A DNA stretch of 64,000 nucleotides from Holothuria scabra (GCA_037179385.1 CM074189.1:23807648-23871647), one strand, 5' to 3'; shown: positions 25,113-37,425, counted from the first letter of the stretch. The notes: generated by a model from the sequence alone, not told the origin. A program made the numbers and translations.

Positions 25113-28100
25113 AAAAACAAACTATGGGGATAAGGGGCAGGGAGTAAAACTTAAACAATTGCTTTAAAACTGAGTTGTAAAACATTACCTAATAAAGTAA
25201 CTAGCTAGCTTTGAAAGATAAAATAGATCACTTGAAAAAAACAGCAGGTTTGTAACATTCAGCTCCCAGTTTGCTTGGAATGGCTATTATCCCATCATTT
25301 TTTGGGCGGATCAAATATTGACAAACCCAAGTATTAAGACATTTATAGTGTGTATGAAAGATTTGTAGTGTTTATGAAAAGTAAAACAGGTCCGGCTAAA
25401 GCAGATTTGTAATGCTGCCTAATCTTTTCTCCCTTGACTGTGATACCTACAAACCACCACATCCAAATTGCATCAGCATGTTGGCATGAGATGCAGCTAC
25501 AGACTAGCCACACATTTCTCACAACTCAATAATTTTTAAACATTCTGGTACTTTACAACACGCTAATAAATAGTGAATGATGATGTCTTGGTTTGATGTC
25601 AACAAAAAGTGTCACTGAGGAATTACCTAATCCAACAGGCTGACAGATGTCGAACACAAAACAGTTTACTACCACGCTGAAAGATACAGTAGCTGGGAGA
25701 TGGAGCCAGGTGAAAGCTGACATGTCCTCAAGCTACTGTGCAATGTTTTGCCCAATGAATTACAAGTATTATGAGCAAATATTTCTCTAAGCAAAAGATA
25801 AACACGAAAAAAAAAAAATTAGATGAGGAAATATGGTCCCCAGCTTAACTGATGCAAAAATGTGACTTGACAGAAGCTAAAATGTTGAAGCTACTGAAGA
25901 GTGATAAATGAAACATTAACACTGCCCTCTCTATTAACTGTTTTGCTGCATTTCTGCTCCAAAAAATCCTAACAGACTTGAAAGGAAAAATTAAAAAGCT
26001 GGCTGGCAAAGAGAAAAACTCCCTCTGTTAAAATGTGGCACGGGGTATAGAGATGGAAGTCAGTGATTGACGACTTCAGGGCCAAGAAGGAGTATGTAGC
26101 TGCGCATATTTATCACTAAAATGCAATTATAAAGCACATAAGGGGTAGATGTTAACTACTCAATGAAGAAAATCGCTTTGTGGTGACAACCTTTGCCCAA
26201 AGCCATCACCAAATGTGCATATTACAAAGAAGATCTGCGTGCAGACATGCAAATTGCGGTGAAATTTCCATGCTGAATCTGGAAGGTTGAAAAAATTCTG
26301 GGAGGAACAGATTTTTTAAAATTTTGAAAGGAACAAGAAACTCGCAAGCACACCTACAGGTGGTTTACAAAAAAGGAGGAAATATATTGATTTTGTTCTG
26401 ATCGATGGTTAAATTAGTTCCAAATATGGGCAGATGCTTAATTCATTGATGATGTCAAGTCATTAATTTTGAGGAACATTCCATGCTTGAGGCACACAGT
26501 TATTCATGTAACTTGACAGCTTACAATAGTTTACAGAATGCAAGGAGCAGGGCAATTTTCTACACACACAAAAAAAAATACTTTTCTGCCTTCTAGAAAA
26601 CAGCTCAGACAAAGTCATTACTTTAAGAGGAAATACAAATCTAGATCTGTACCACAGTACTTATTACTTAAAAAGGAAGCAAAAAAATTCTTTGACGCTT
26701 CCATTCTTAGGGAAGGAAAGATTATCTGTAGCCTACCTGCACCAGCCAATACCTCACTTATGACTGCATAAGGAGGTCACAGAATCCAAGGCAGATGCTA
26801 CAGTTCTAAGTAAAGGTTTGACAAAGGACTGTATAGCAATACACCAAGCCGTGAATAAGGCACAGTTTTCTTGTTATCTTACAATGTGAATTTTTCAATA
26901 TTCCTGGATAATGAATTATACAGTGCAATAAAATTTCAGTTGAACATATAACAGCCATTTACCCAGTTCCTGGACAATTACCCCACCTCCAGGACAACTT
27001 TCCCTCCCCTAATGGACGAATCTCCCTCCCCCACAGAACACTTTATGATTTTCATCACAGAACTTCTCCTAAGATAATTTCTCAACAGTCCCATTTTGGA
27101 TGTATGGACAATAGAGTGGATAAATACCACCTTAGGTAATTATGATATTTCTGATTGGGAAGAATTTTTCCAGTAAAAATTTTCTCAGAGAAAGTCCACA
27201 CGTAATCATCCAGAAGGGTAATGTGGATGTGTGGACAATTCTCAGTTGGACAAATACCACCCGAGATAATTGTGACTGGGGAAAATTTATCCAACCAGAA
27301 TTTTATCAGAACAAGTAGTCCACATTAAATCATCCAGCAGGGTATCTATCTCTAGGACGGAGGACTTGGTCACTACTGAACATGTTAATTGTTTTGGACA
27401 TACAAGACATGATGAAAAATAAATTCCAAATTTTACACCTTTTCGATGCAAACTGTAGTAACTGCAACTGCTAACCATGCACAATTGTTTTTTAATTATT
27501 ATTACTTTTTTGGGGGGTGGGGGCACGGGAGGGGAGGGACTGATCACTTCATATTATCCTAATTTCTTTTTTTCTGCACAAGCTCAGTAAACCTAATTAA
27601 TAAGTAACTCATTTTCCAGATGTGCTCATCCTCTAGCTGAAATAGAAGTAAAAATATGGGACGTGCATGCTCACATGAATATATATATACGGCCAGCAGA
27701 TATAATAATCACGAGACAGCTTGGAGAGTGCACTTAAATTTAACCAAAGTTATGAATTTTAACGAGTAATTTAAAGGGGACAGGGCAGTTGTATCACCCC
27801 TGTAAGAACCACTGCCTAAGATTATGCATTCATAATCACAACTGGAGATCAATTTGATTGATATTCTGTATTAAAGACTAGATTCTGATTGGTTTGCCAT
27901 GTATGTCTGTCATGAATATGCATGATCACTAAAATATAAATAAAATACATGGCATCTCAGATCTGATAAAAGAAATATAAAAATCAAACACAGTAGACTG
28001 CTTAGCAAAATATGGCCTGGCACAATCTAAACATGGAACACAGAAAGTGGTAAAGGACTGTCAGGAAAGCAGAAATTAACTGATTTTTTTTTTTTACTTT

Positions 28101-28923
28101 AAAATTGACGGGCAGGCTTATGGGCAAATAAATTGACAGAATTTTAGCATGTTGGAGGACAAGGCAATTGGGTCTATAAATGATGAATGAGTTTGTTCAG
28201 AAATGTTAGGATTTTCCCTTACAACTGCCCCCAAAGAGAATTCCCTAAAATGAAGGTAAACATAAACATAAGACCTCATTCCTCCTTGACAGTGTATGTT
28301 CCTCCAAAGACCCATTAGGTACGAGCTTACTCAAGCATTGAGACAAGGGACATCATTCTATATTTATGTGAACGTCTCTATGAATCTAATGCTCCAATGA
28401 GTTTTGAAGCATTTCACAACAGCTGAAAAATGACAAAGACAAAGCCTGATATCAGGATTGGATGTCTGAATCTGATAAGAGGAAACTGCGATTGAGATGG
28501 TGATACATTTTGTTGTATGGCACCAAGAGACTCGTTGCAGATGGAGCCACATTGACAACAGAGAAAGGAAAACTTCAGAAATAAATGGACAAAATGTCAA
28601 TATTTGTTAAATTTGGTGTGAAACCAAACTGTTTTTTTTTTTTTGCCAATCCAAACATAATTCCAAAATGGATACAAAGTTAGGCGAGGATTACGTTCAG
28701 TCTATTGGTATTACATGAAGTGTATTTCTTGTATATTACCAGTATTGATAACATTCTACTCAGCAGTGTTATTTGCACACACTGTGGACTGACTACATGA
28801 AGTTTAAGCGTGGGAATCTAACACTTTTGCCACATGACCGGCAATCATTTTCAATTCCAGGCACATGAAGGTGGGAAGGATACGAGGGGGGTTAGCAGGT
28901 GGGCAAGTGGTACATGGCAGCCT
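25113..28923. other. Intronic stretch, nothing firm
   Basis: A TTAAAGGGGACAGGGCAG start at 27771 looks like a TTAA-element end but has no matching partner nearby. A G run and T runs occur near 27510 and 28085. No exons were recognised. Confidence 0.4.
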
Positions 28924-29235
28924 TTAAAGCTTAATATTCTCACCTGAAACGTACGGTTCCAATTCTCCTAAATTACTTAACTGCCCACCTCTGTCTATAG
29001 AACTCATCCTAATCATTATCTCAGTTCATATCTTCTAGGTTTTATATGCAAAATCACAACGTGTACAACTTAAACACTCTCAGCACAGTACATGGTGCAA
29101 AATACGAGCTATATGTACACTTTGTACAGTACTCTTACGTTTTTAAAGTTGCTGTCAATCAAATTGCTGTGCCAATTGGGAATTTCTGTGGACTACTAAA
29201 AAAATGTAGGTTGGGGTGAGACTTGACTGCCTTAA
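28924..29235 (-). mobile_element. Family B TTAA element, diverged
   Basis: It runs TTAAAGCTTAATATTCTCAC to GAGACTTGACTGCCTTAA, 312 bp. Internal AAACACTCTCAGCACAGTAC and TTGCTGTCAATCAAATTGCT match the family. Confidence 0.8.
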
Positions 29236-29304
29236 ATTCCCATCAAAGAATCTGAAAGGGTTAAAAGTGCTTACATCTCCCTAACTACTTTCATTAAAAT
29301 CTAT

Positions 29305-30190
29305 ATAATAATAATAAATAATAATGCTATTTATAAAGCGCTTTTCAAAAACACTCAAAGCGCTGTACAAAGAAAAGGGTTAAAAATAACACAGATAAAA
29401 TCAAAACTTAAAGCACAGAAAAGAACAAAAAAGCTTAAAATACAAAAACAGTGATCAGTTTAGACAATTAAAAAAATAAGTTTTCAAATTCTTTTTAAAA
29501 TGATTAAAATTAGTTAAAGAACGCACATTAGCAGGAAGGCTGTTCCAAACCTCAGGGGCAGCAACAGTAAAAGATCTGGCCCCATAACACTTAGTTTTAG
29601 AAATTGGAGGATGGGAAAGAAAAAATTCAGATGATGATCGTAAGCAGCGACTTGGTGAGTATTTGGTGATGAGACTTGAAATGTAATCCGGGGCCATGCC
29701 ATGTAATGATCTGAAGGTAAGTATAGCTATTTTATAAATAATACGATAATATACCGGTAGCCAGTGCAACTCACGGAGGATTGGAGTAATATGATCATGC
29801 TTCTTAGAACGTGTTACTAGTCTCGCGGCGGAATTTTGTATACGTTGTAACTTTGAAATATGGTTTGATGGAAGCCCATACAGGAGACTATTGCAGTAGT
29901 CTAGACGTGACGTTACAAAAGCATGAACAAGACGCTCCGTGGATTTACGATCAAGATAGTTGCTTAACTGACCAATCTTATAAATAGCAAAAGAAGCAGC
30001 AGAAACGATATTGTTCACGTGATCTTTCAATTGCAGGGTGCTATCCATAGTGACACCAAGACTCTTAGCAGTACTAGTAATGTCAACAAAAGTGTCATCA
30101 ATTGAAATTCTAGGAAAAGAAGGGCATTTCAGAAATTTAGAAGAAATATGTAGGACTTCTGTCTTAGAATCATTAAACATTAGCTTATAT
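29305..30190 (-). mobile_element. 5'-truncated CR1/L2-like LINE
   Basis: Reading the minus strand, a reverse-transcriptase C-terminal frame (30180-29455) is followed by a 3' UTR. The UTR carries a small hairpin of GCGCTTT/AAAGCGC type (29370-29335) and an ATT-repeat tail near 29325-29305. This is the 3' layout of CR1/L2-group non-LTR retrotransposons. The 5' part, including the catalytic core, is absent, as usual after incomplete target-primed reverse transcription. It sits in the receptor intron close to the Ig exon. Confidence 0.85.
29455..30180 (-). pseudogene. C-terminal fragment of non-LTR reverse transcriptase
   Basis: 241 codons are open. Recognisable family landmarks in order are DSKTEVL (residues 4-10), LGVTMDSTL, RLDYCNSLLYGLP, LQRIQNSAARLV, LRELHWLPV, FRSLHGMAPDY, and a C-terminal WNSLPANVRS. 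These are the thumb/connection region that follows the FADD-type catalytic box in CR1/L2 elements. The catalytic box is missing. Immediately upstream an in-frame TAA occurs. A second frame reads ELEEHIANIS just before it, which suggests a frameshift at about 30185 rather than a clean breakpoint. It cannot encode an active polymerase. Confidence 0.85.
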
Positions 30191-30530
30191 TAGCTATATG
30201 TTCCTCAAGTTCGAAGTCTGCCACCCCCTACATCCAGGAAAGTGAACAGTAAAAGTAAAAAAAAAAAACTAAATGTCAGCAACTGTTATGACTGCATAAT
30301 ATCATCATTTCCCTTTTTTCATGGAAAAAGTTTTTTTTACATACTGAGTTTCGGTATGGCATATCTTCATTTAATTCTCTTGACATTTTCCTTAAAAATA
30401 TTTTTCCAGCATGTTTGCATTGACTACAGTCTGTACCTTGAAAATTGACCTATTTAAAGAAAGAAAGTCAGGATAATCACACAAAAGTGCCCCTTCCTCT
30501 TCTTCCAGACCTCCTCTCATTCTCCTCATC

Positions 30531-30692
30531 ACCACCTACTGCATGCCTTTGGTCTTGCATGATGCTCAGCATATGCAATAGAGAAGGGAAAACAAGCCAG
30601 CTGACTACAACTGAAAGGCTTGGGCCGACTTGACTTTAAACCAATTGGTTAGGAAACTGGGCAGTAAAAATCTAAGTATCTAACTCTCCATC
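30531..30692 (+). mobile_element. SINE body and tail fragment
   Basis: It matches the 3' half of the SINE family: ATGCTCAGCATATGCAATAG, AAACAAGCCAGCTGACTAC, AACCAATTGGTTAGGAAACT, then an ATCTAACTCTCC tail. The tRNA-like head is absent. Confidence 0.65.
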
Positions 30693-31361
30693 ACCTCAAT
30701 TTTAGTTTAAACATTTTCTGAGAGATGTTTCCTTGATTATTCTTTGATCATCCTTCTTCCCGTGCCTCTCCTTTGCATTTTCTATACTTAATGCTTACTT
30801 GCAGTTTGATTTGACACTACATTTTTACATGCAGTTGAAAGTTTGAATGCATTTGTAGTCTTGACCTACTAAAAATTCTGAAGTATTTATCAATATGTTC
30901 AGTTTGTAGAAATGTCAGAACCTCTGAATAAATACACTGGCAGGCTAAACACAACATTAGAAATCAACTGACCTAAGATCTTCGCGGCCTCAAAATTACT
31001 CAAAAGATATTAGGAAGATACCCTGGTGTCCCATTTCATGAAAAAAAAATGAATTCAGATCTTACTCTTAAGACAAGCTGCAAGTGGTAAAATGCTCTCA
31101 ACAATTCTTTAAACTCTTGAAACGTCTTCCTCCCACAAAAATACCTCTCGTGAGAATGGAATCATCTTTCAGAAAAGTGGAATATTTTTGGAGAACCTAA
31201 ATGTAATAATTTAAGCCTCTACCTTTTCCATATACTCAAGGCACTTGCTACAATGCCTACATGATTTAGAATAAATCCCACAGGGAACTATTTCCATTTT
31301 TTTGGTTTAACCAAAGATGAACAGAAAGCTTGAAATAAATTCTGAATCTCATTCACCGTAC

Positions 31362-31700
31362 CTTCTGTCGTTCTCAGGCTTAATTCTACCTTGGCGTGCT
31401 GTTCGGGTGAATTCTTCCCCACGGCTTCACCATCTGCCTGGCAAGATAGCGTGGTTTCCCTCTTAAATTTGTACTGAATTGTGGAAGATGTCACAAAAGT
31501 TCCCAACTGAGAACCATCTTGAGTATCGTTGAACAGCTCCTTTATGGGAATGCCAGCAGCATTTGTCCACGTCAATGTGACGGGTGGCCTCGCTTCATCG
31601 GATGTACATGTGAGGTTGACAAAGTCCCCCTCTTCCATATATGATCCGCAGGGACTACCATGGCAACTGAACTTTATCGTAGGAGCTTCTCTTGGCTCAA
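31362..31700 (-). CDS. Internal exon encoding one immunoglobulin domain
   Basis: On the minus strand a pyrimidine-rich tract ending in CAACAG precedes the exon and a GTACGG donor follows it. The 339-nt exon is phase 1 at both ends and gives 112 full codons. Visible features are an EPREAPTIKF start, B-strand cysteine 31 in NLTC, tryptophan 44 in TLTW, and F-strand cysteine 86 in TTLSCQA. This is the Cys-Trp-Cys layout of a C2-type immunoglobulin fold, close to the C2-set_2/CD80-like style. Cysteines 12 and 17 near the start could make an extra bond. Sequons lie at Asn28 and Asn57. Known biology: such domains act outside the cell in adhesion or recognition. Inference: it is the same gene as the transmembrane exon at 10757-10957, because strand and phase match. 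A simple reading on past the donor would add about 26 unlikely residues. The family member is not identified. Confidence 0.85.
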
Positions 31701-32265
31701 CTGTTGAAAAGAAAAGCGGATAAGAGTAAATTCTCTATGTCCATCAGAAATACTGTCAATGGAGACTGTCATAAATACCGACAAAACTGCAGTAAGAGAA
31801 TATGAACCTATTAAAATTTTGGGGAATTGTTTTATTAATACACTGATAGTCTTGTGTTTCATTCAGGCATCACAAAGGAATACGGGGGAAAACTTAAGAA
31901 TGTCCAAATAAATGACTTTGTGAATAGGGTTGTACCATACATGTGCCTCAGTCTGAGGGTGTTGGTGTGGGGCACGGCACTTCAAAGGTGAAGGGGTAGA
32001 GAATTGCGCAGGGGCCTAAAATTGAAAATGCTTAATAAAATGTGCCAGTCTCATGATTCCACAGCATTTGAAACTTAACAATTTGTATTGGAAATCAAGC
32101 AAATGGAAAAATAAGGACTATTGTATAAATAGGCCTACAAGTAATGACCAAGAAACAACCAGGTACTGTAAATATGGCTCAGAGAGTTATGGGAAGGGAA
32201 AACAGACTGTAGGTGTTTTAAAACTGCTGCTACATATGCTCTTCCCAAAAAGTTGTATATTACCA

Positions 32266-32532
32266 TTTTGAAGGGGAGATGCAATATCACCCCAACTTTA
32301 AATTGTGTAGAACACTGTCCTGTTTCATGATTGGCTCTGGAGGGTGTTCATGTGACATTTTTGTTTCTTTTTAAAAGTGAAATTTACTAGAAGTTATGGT
32401 TTACCTTGAATACGCAATGTGTAAGTCCAAAAATATTTTGATCGAGACTCTCAAGTCAATAAAATTGACAAAGATTGTGATATTTAGCCATTGCTCCAAA
32501 ATAAGTCTGGGGCAACTGCTCTTGCCTTTTAA
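32266..32532 (-). mobile_element. Family C TTAA element, left end mutated
   Basis: It runs TTTTGAAGGGGAGATG to CTGCTCTTGCCTTTTAA, 267 bp. It shares CTGTTTCATGATTGGCT and CCAAAATAAGTCTGGGGC with the family. Confidence 0.8.
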
Positions 32533-33849
32533 TATGCCCCCCCAGGTGCTATTGGTTGTAGAATACTTCCACAGTACCCTCCCCCTATACCTGGTGTAAC
32601 AGGCAAATAAATCGAAGGGAGGACTTAATTGCACCAATGATATTTCAAATGTATTTGAAGACCGAACTTGAACTTGAACCGTATTCCAAATGGTATTTAT
32701 TTTTTTATTTCACCTTTCCTCTTTAGCTAGTTGACACCATAGACAGTTCTTGTTGATGTGTCTTTAAAACCAATCGAACTAACCAACTGACCTGTTTAGC
32801 ACCAAAAGAAAATCATTGTAAACATCACCTGAACTCTGCATAATACAATGCCCTTTAAAATCAGCACCCAGTAAGAAATAATTACGAAACAGACCATGAC
32901 TTGAAGTATAGTCTTCATACAGATTTTAAAGTGGTGAATATAGTACATCGCCACAACATCCCTTTTATATAGAGTTCCAGCTTAGAAAACCTGGCAACAT
33001 CTAGTCTTCCATGTTTTTGGCTTGTGTAAAAACTTCCTATCAAATTCCAATCAGAAAACTGACTAAACCTAACGACCGTGAACGTTTTCATCCTTTATGA
33101 AGTTCAGTAATGGGATCAATAGGCTTTGCCCGATCAGCCAAAACTGTTTATGGAAGCTTTATCAGCAGAAAAATTGGCAGATAATAAGATCGGCAGATTG
33201 CGATGTGGCCTACTTTTACAAGCTGAAGAAGCTTACTTCTGAAATAAAAAAGGAATGAGAGAAATTCAACGTTTGAAATGGTAAATGAAATGTCAAGGCC
33301 AAGAAGAAGAAGGAGAATTGGAGCTAAAGACTGGTATAAATTTATCATAATAGGTCGAGGCTTCACATCTAAAATAAATAAACCTATTGACAGAGAAAGG
33401 TTATTGACATTGCTGGGGAATTCTTCCAAGCAGTGCTTCTATTAGTGCTTTACGAACTAAAAAGGTAAACATGGAAATGAAAGGAATTAACACTAGAAAT
33501 AATTTTTCTTTTTTTTTTTGTTCACAGAAAGATTTACATCAGGTTATTCCCTGAGTTTGTTGCAAGATAGAGAGATGTCCAGCACATGATTTGAAACTTG
33601 ACTGCACAGAACTGTTGCACATTGGATGAAGGTTGGGTTAGGTTAGATCATGGGTTTTACTGACCTAGTTTAATTCTAACCAATTGGATAAAGGCTGCAG
33701 TACATGCATGTGAAGTGGTGAAGCTTAGCAACCAAGAAGTATGGAGCTCAACTCATCCCCCTAGTCACAAAAAGCTGGATTTTCATCTATGAGCAATCAA
33801 CAAACATTCAGTCTTTCAAAAGGAGTTAAATTTAATCCAAATTTTTCCG

Positions 33850-34099
33850 TTAAAGTCAAGAGCAGTCCCCCCAAACTTATTTTGAAGCAATAACAGCTCA
33901 ATATCACAATATTCCTCTTATCTTTTTTCAAAGTATTTCATCATATTTAATAACTTCAGTATATATATTCAGTATAAAACAAGCAGCTACTTCTACTAAA
34001 TTGCACATTTGAAGAGAATAATTGTTGTCACATCAACAGCCAATCATAAAACAGTGCACTACACTACTTCAAGTTGGAGTGTCTGCTCTTCCCCTTTAA
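33850..34099 (+). mobile_element. Family C TTAA element abutting a G element
   Basis: It runs TTAAAGTCAAGAGCAGTCCC to CTGCTCTTCCCCTTTAA, 250 bp. Its terminal TTAA (34096-34099) is also the first TTAA of the next G element. Confidence 0.88.
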
Positions 34100-34467
34100 A
34101 GAGGTTCATTGAGTTGATATGGATAACTTAAAGAGGGTGTTAAAGGGTCATTACCACCTGACAATGCTTACAGCTGATGACATAATGAGTTTAGTGTCAT
34201 ATCCAATAGCTACAGAAAATGTTTACTTTTCAATTCTTGTGATGATGTCCTGACTTCTAACAGTTTTGTGCGTAATCTGGAAAAGTGTCCAGTCAAAAAT
34301 TTTTGAAACAGAATTGAACTGTGCAGTATACTCTCATAAAACAGTTATGTAGGGTATCGAGATTACTTAAGTTTGATCATCTGTCATTGATATGTGAAAA
34401 AAAACATAAGACCTTTGGAAAAATTGTTAAATTTAAGTGAACCAACTCAATGAGACACTCTGCTTAA
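34096..34467 (+). mobile_element. Family G TTAA element, intact length
   Basis: It starts TTAAAGAGGTTCATTGAGTT and ends ACTCAATGAGACACTCTGCT before TTAA, so the termini pair as inverted repeats (CTCATTGAGTT). It is 372 bp and shares its first TTAA with the preceding C element. Confidence 0.85.
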
Positions 34468-34507
34468 CTTTCATGGTTGGCAGGTTGATGATTAAAATGC
34501 AATACAG

Positions 34508-34695
34508 GCAGTAGGTCTAGCCAGGATTGTTCCATGGGGGGGGGGGGGGGGAAGGTATCATGACATCGAGGAAAAGTCTAAAGGTAGAGAGAAAAAATTG
34601 CTATTTAGGTGTTTTTTTCCTTTCAAGGTTGGGTCATAGGGTCATGGGGGGGGGAGGGGATTTCAAGCCCAAACCACCCCAGTGGCTATGTCACT
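34508..34695 (+). repeat. Family N dispersed repeat, copy 2
   Basis: AGCCAGGATTGTTCCATGGG, GAAAAGTCTAAAGGTAGAGA and CAGTGGCTATGTCACTTA match the 1890 copy. Two long G runs (about 34536 and 34646) lie within it. Confidence 0.65.
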
Positions 34696-35369
34696 TAATA
34701 TAATGCAGGCAACCAAAGTTGGTTGGTTTCTGTTATATATCTGATTGAAGACAATTGCTGACTACTAACTCTTGAAACCTTTTTTCATAATGCAATATTT
34801 CAGACTGCAATGTTTCTGTCTGTTAAGCATATCCCATAATTTTATTCCAGAAGAGCATGATAGATGAACACACTCACTGTTTTGTAGTTGTACGAAAAGT
34901 GTTTCAGACCAACAAATTTCCTTGTGGGCTAATAAAACTACCAAAAATGTCTCAAATAATGGTTCTTTTTTTTTTTGAATGGAGATTCCATCCTTTTACC
35001 CTAAAAGTAACACTTTAAAGCTAGCATATGTTCATATAAAAAGGCTAAGTTGCCGCAGAACTCCTTACCATAAAGCATGTAACTGGACTACCGATATGTA
35101 ACATCCATGGATGTTAAATGCCTGTACATGTTCTGCATGTGGCACTACCACCCAAAAGAACAGACACAAAAGAACTACCTAAAAATACATTTGCTGCAAG
35201 TGTTTCTCACTATACAATCCTTTGAGGTTTTTCTTCTAATAACCCAACATCTAATAATTATCCCATTATTCTTACTATACCCCCTTCTCATGCTCACCGT
35301 GATACAAGCACCCTTCTAATTAAAACCTCACAGACATTACAACTGTTTGAGGCTTGTATTTATCTACAG

Positions 35370-35591
35370 ACGAACTCCTGACGGCAACAAGAGGCTCCTC
35401 AGCTTTGATCCTCAAATCAGCGCTTCTGTTGTTGCCATGGAAATGGAAAGCACTACTTTTCATCTCGTATCAAAACGGAAGGGTCCTTTGCTGCCTCTTT
35501 TTCTCGTCAATCAAATGGCAACCCTGAGATTAGAAAATGCACTGACTCATGAAAGGACAATCATTTTACTCTCTTCTAAGCAATTTGGGAG
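35370..35591 (+). CDS. Candidate plus-strand exon or conserved non-coding block
   Basis: A 222-nt segment is visibly richer in G+C than its surroundings. It is preceded by a good acceptor (TTGTATTTATCTACAG) and followed by GGGAG/GTAACA. It is open for 74 codons, symmetric phase 2, with a protein-like mix (TPDGNKRLLSFDPQ near the start, LVSKRKGPLLPLFLV in the middle). I do not recognise the product. It lies opposite to the receptor gene and could be an unrelated exon, a conserved regulatory block or chance. Confidence 0.22.
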
Positions 35592-36356
35592 GTAACAAGG
35601 GCTCAACGTGAGACCACATAGCATGGGGCACACCGACAGTGTTTGACATTACTCACTCCACAAATACAGTCACAGATGCGCAGCCCAGTCAGCTCTCATT
35701 CTTTGTCAATGTTCATAAAAAGCTTACCTGTCCTAATACATTTTCACACATGGGGCTTTTATTATCTTACCAGCAGGCAGCTGTGATGTATCATAGCTAT
35801 TAAAACCACAGGATTCTTTCTAAATTTTGCTATCGGTGAAATCCTGGGATGATTATTGAGTATGAATTATATATTGCCATGATTTTTGTTGGATGGACAG
35901 ATAAAGTTGTGTACCCGCACACTGCAACCTACAGTAATTTTAACATGACTGTGAATCTTCTTTTCCCCCTCATGATTGAAATCTTCCTTTTATGAAGTGT
36001 GAACGTAATCTAACGCTGGTGATATAATTCCTGCTGTGCAGGGTTTCTGGCCAACAGAAGCTGCAAACAGCAAAATCACAGGGTGAATTCCTCATGACTT
36101 TATCATTTTAACCTCTCTGGACTTGTATCGATCATCACAGACAGTGCTGGGCAAAAACCTCATATCATGGAAATAATTACAGCTTCACGTCATGTCCATT
36201 AAAATTAAAAATTTATGTCAATTGCTGATCCAGATTTCTCATGAGATGTCAGGGACCCCATATAGCAGCACATTTTTATAATTACTGTCTATGTCAAAAA
36301 ATCCAAAAGGGAGCCTACCATGTAGAACCCCAGGTCATGACACCTAGTTTCAAAGG

Positions 36357-36517
36357 CAGGCGGGGGGGATCCAGACTTTCCAAAAAAGGGGAGGGTTGAT
36401 TTAAGGGCAAACAGGGGTGTGAGGGAGTTGCACTGTTCATTTCCCATATGTTTTACTGCTGATGTGGCGAAAAAGGGAGGGTTCAGGCCATAAAAACCCT
36501 CTTTGGATCCACCCCTG
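36357..36517. mobile_element. Short element with GGATCC inverted ends
   Basis: The left end CAGGCGGGGGGGATCCAGA and the inverted right end CAGGGGTGGATCCAAAGA are related. Flanks AAAGG (36352-36356 and 36518-36522) could be a 5-bp duplication. It is 161 bp and G-rich. A lone similar end lies at about 63364. Confidence 0.6.
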
Positions 36518-36649
36518 AAAGGGCAGAAATTTTTGATGATGACTTGACTGATAGTGTCATGAAATAAGCAGCATTTTTAATGATAGAAAACTGCAAAAAA
36601 CAAACTGCATGATGAAACTTTTCCTCTTATTTTTTGATACATCATTCAT

Positions 36650-36905
36650 CTCTGTCTGCATGATTACATACTATTGCCTCAGGGAAGAAATGAGGCTCAC
36701 CACCACACACACTTGATGTAGTCAGATTTCACATCCGATTGATTGATTGACATAACTAAATATAAAAAATAGCCTTACACGAAAAGTTACATAACTTTGG
36801 GAATAGCTAACAGGTTGTCATGTAACAAACTCATATCAGGTATACCCCACACTGCCTTTGATCTACTGGGGTGCCAGTGCTGCATTCTTAAGAAGCAATA
36901 TGACA
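36650..36905 (+). repeat. Family A repeat, left arm of an inverted pair
   Basis: It contains AGAAATGAGGCTCACC, CACACACTTGATGTAGTCAG, TTTGATCTACTGGGGTGCC and ends ATTCTTAAGAAGCA. The same sequence in inverse occurs at 37165-37425. Confidence 0.75.
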
Positions 36906-37164
36906 GCATGTGACCTTTCTATTTTCCACCAGATGTTTGAAGCTCAGACAAAAACTATATGGGTGCACCTTACTACTAAACTAGTTAAGCCACTGACTTT
37001 TGTACATGGAAGTGCAAATTAATCCTTAAATATGTTTTGAAGGTGTATATCCAGTTTCTTAATTGTTAATTGCAAAAAATCTGCCATTGAACTGGTTGAT
37101 TTGGACATCAATGTCAAAGTTTCATTTTGTCCAGCATTCCAGGGACAGAATTTTGTAATGACTA

Positions 37165-37425
37165 CATGATATGCTATCATGATGCTTCTTAAGAATGTAA
37201 CACACATACCCCAGTAGATCAAAGGTGGTGTGGGGTCACCACATAGCTGGTAACTGAGTTTGTCACATGACCTTTGCCCTCTGTTTTGTGTGCCTTGGTA
37301 CATCTGGTAATTGCCAATCAGATGTTAAATCTTACTATATCAAGTGTGTGTGTAGGGAGCTTCATTTCCTCCCCAAAATGATAAGATGTAATCAAGCAGA
37401 GAAGGATGATGTTCAAAAATGAAAG
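37165..37425 (-). repeat. Family A repeat, right arm of an inverted pair
   Basis: Inverse of 36650-36905: TGCTTCTTAAGAATG, ACCCCAGTAGATCAAAGG, GGGAGCTTCATTTCCTCCCC. The two arms are about 75% alike by eye and are separated by about 260 bp of unrelated sequence. Confidence 0.75.

Larger units (their letters stand above)
10958..31361 (-). other. Inferred intron between the Ig exon and the transmembrane exon
   Basis: It is bounded by a GT donor (minus strand 31361-31360) and a CAG acceptor (10960-10958). Both neighbouring exons are phase 1, so removing it keeps the frame. It holds SINE, LINE and TTAA-element copies listed separately. Further exons could hide within it, but I found no other immunoglobulin-like frame there. 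Confidence 0.5.
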
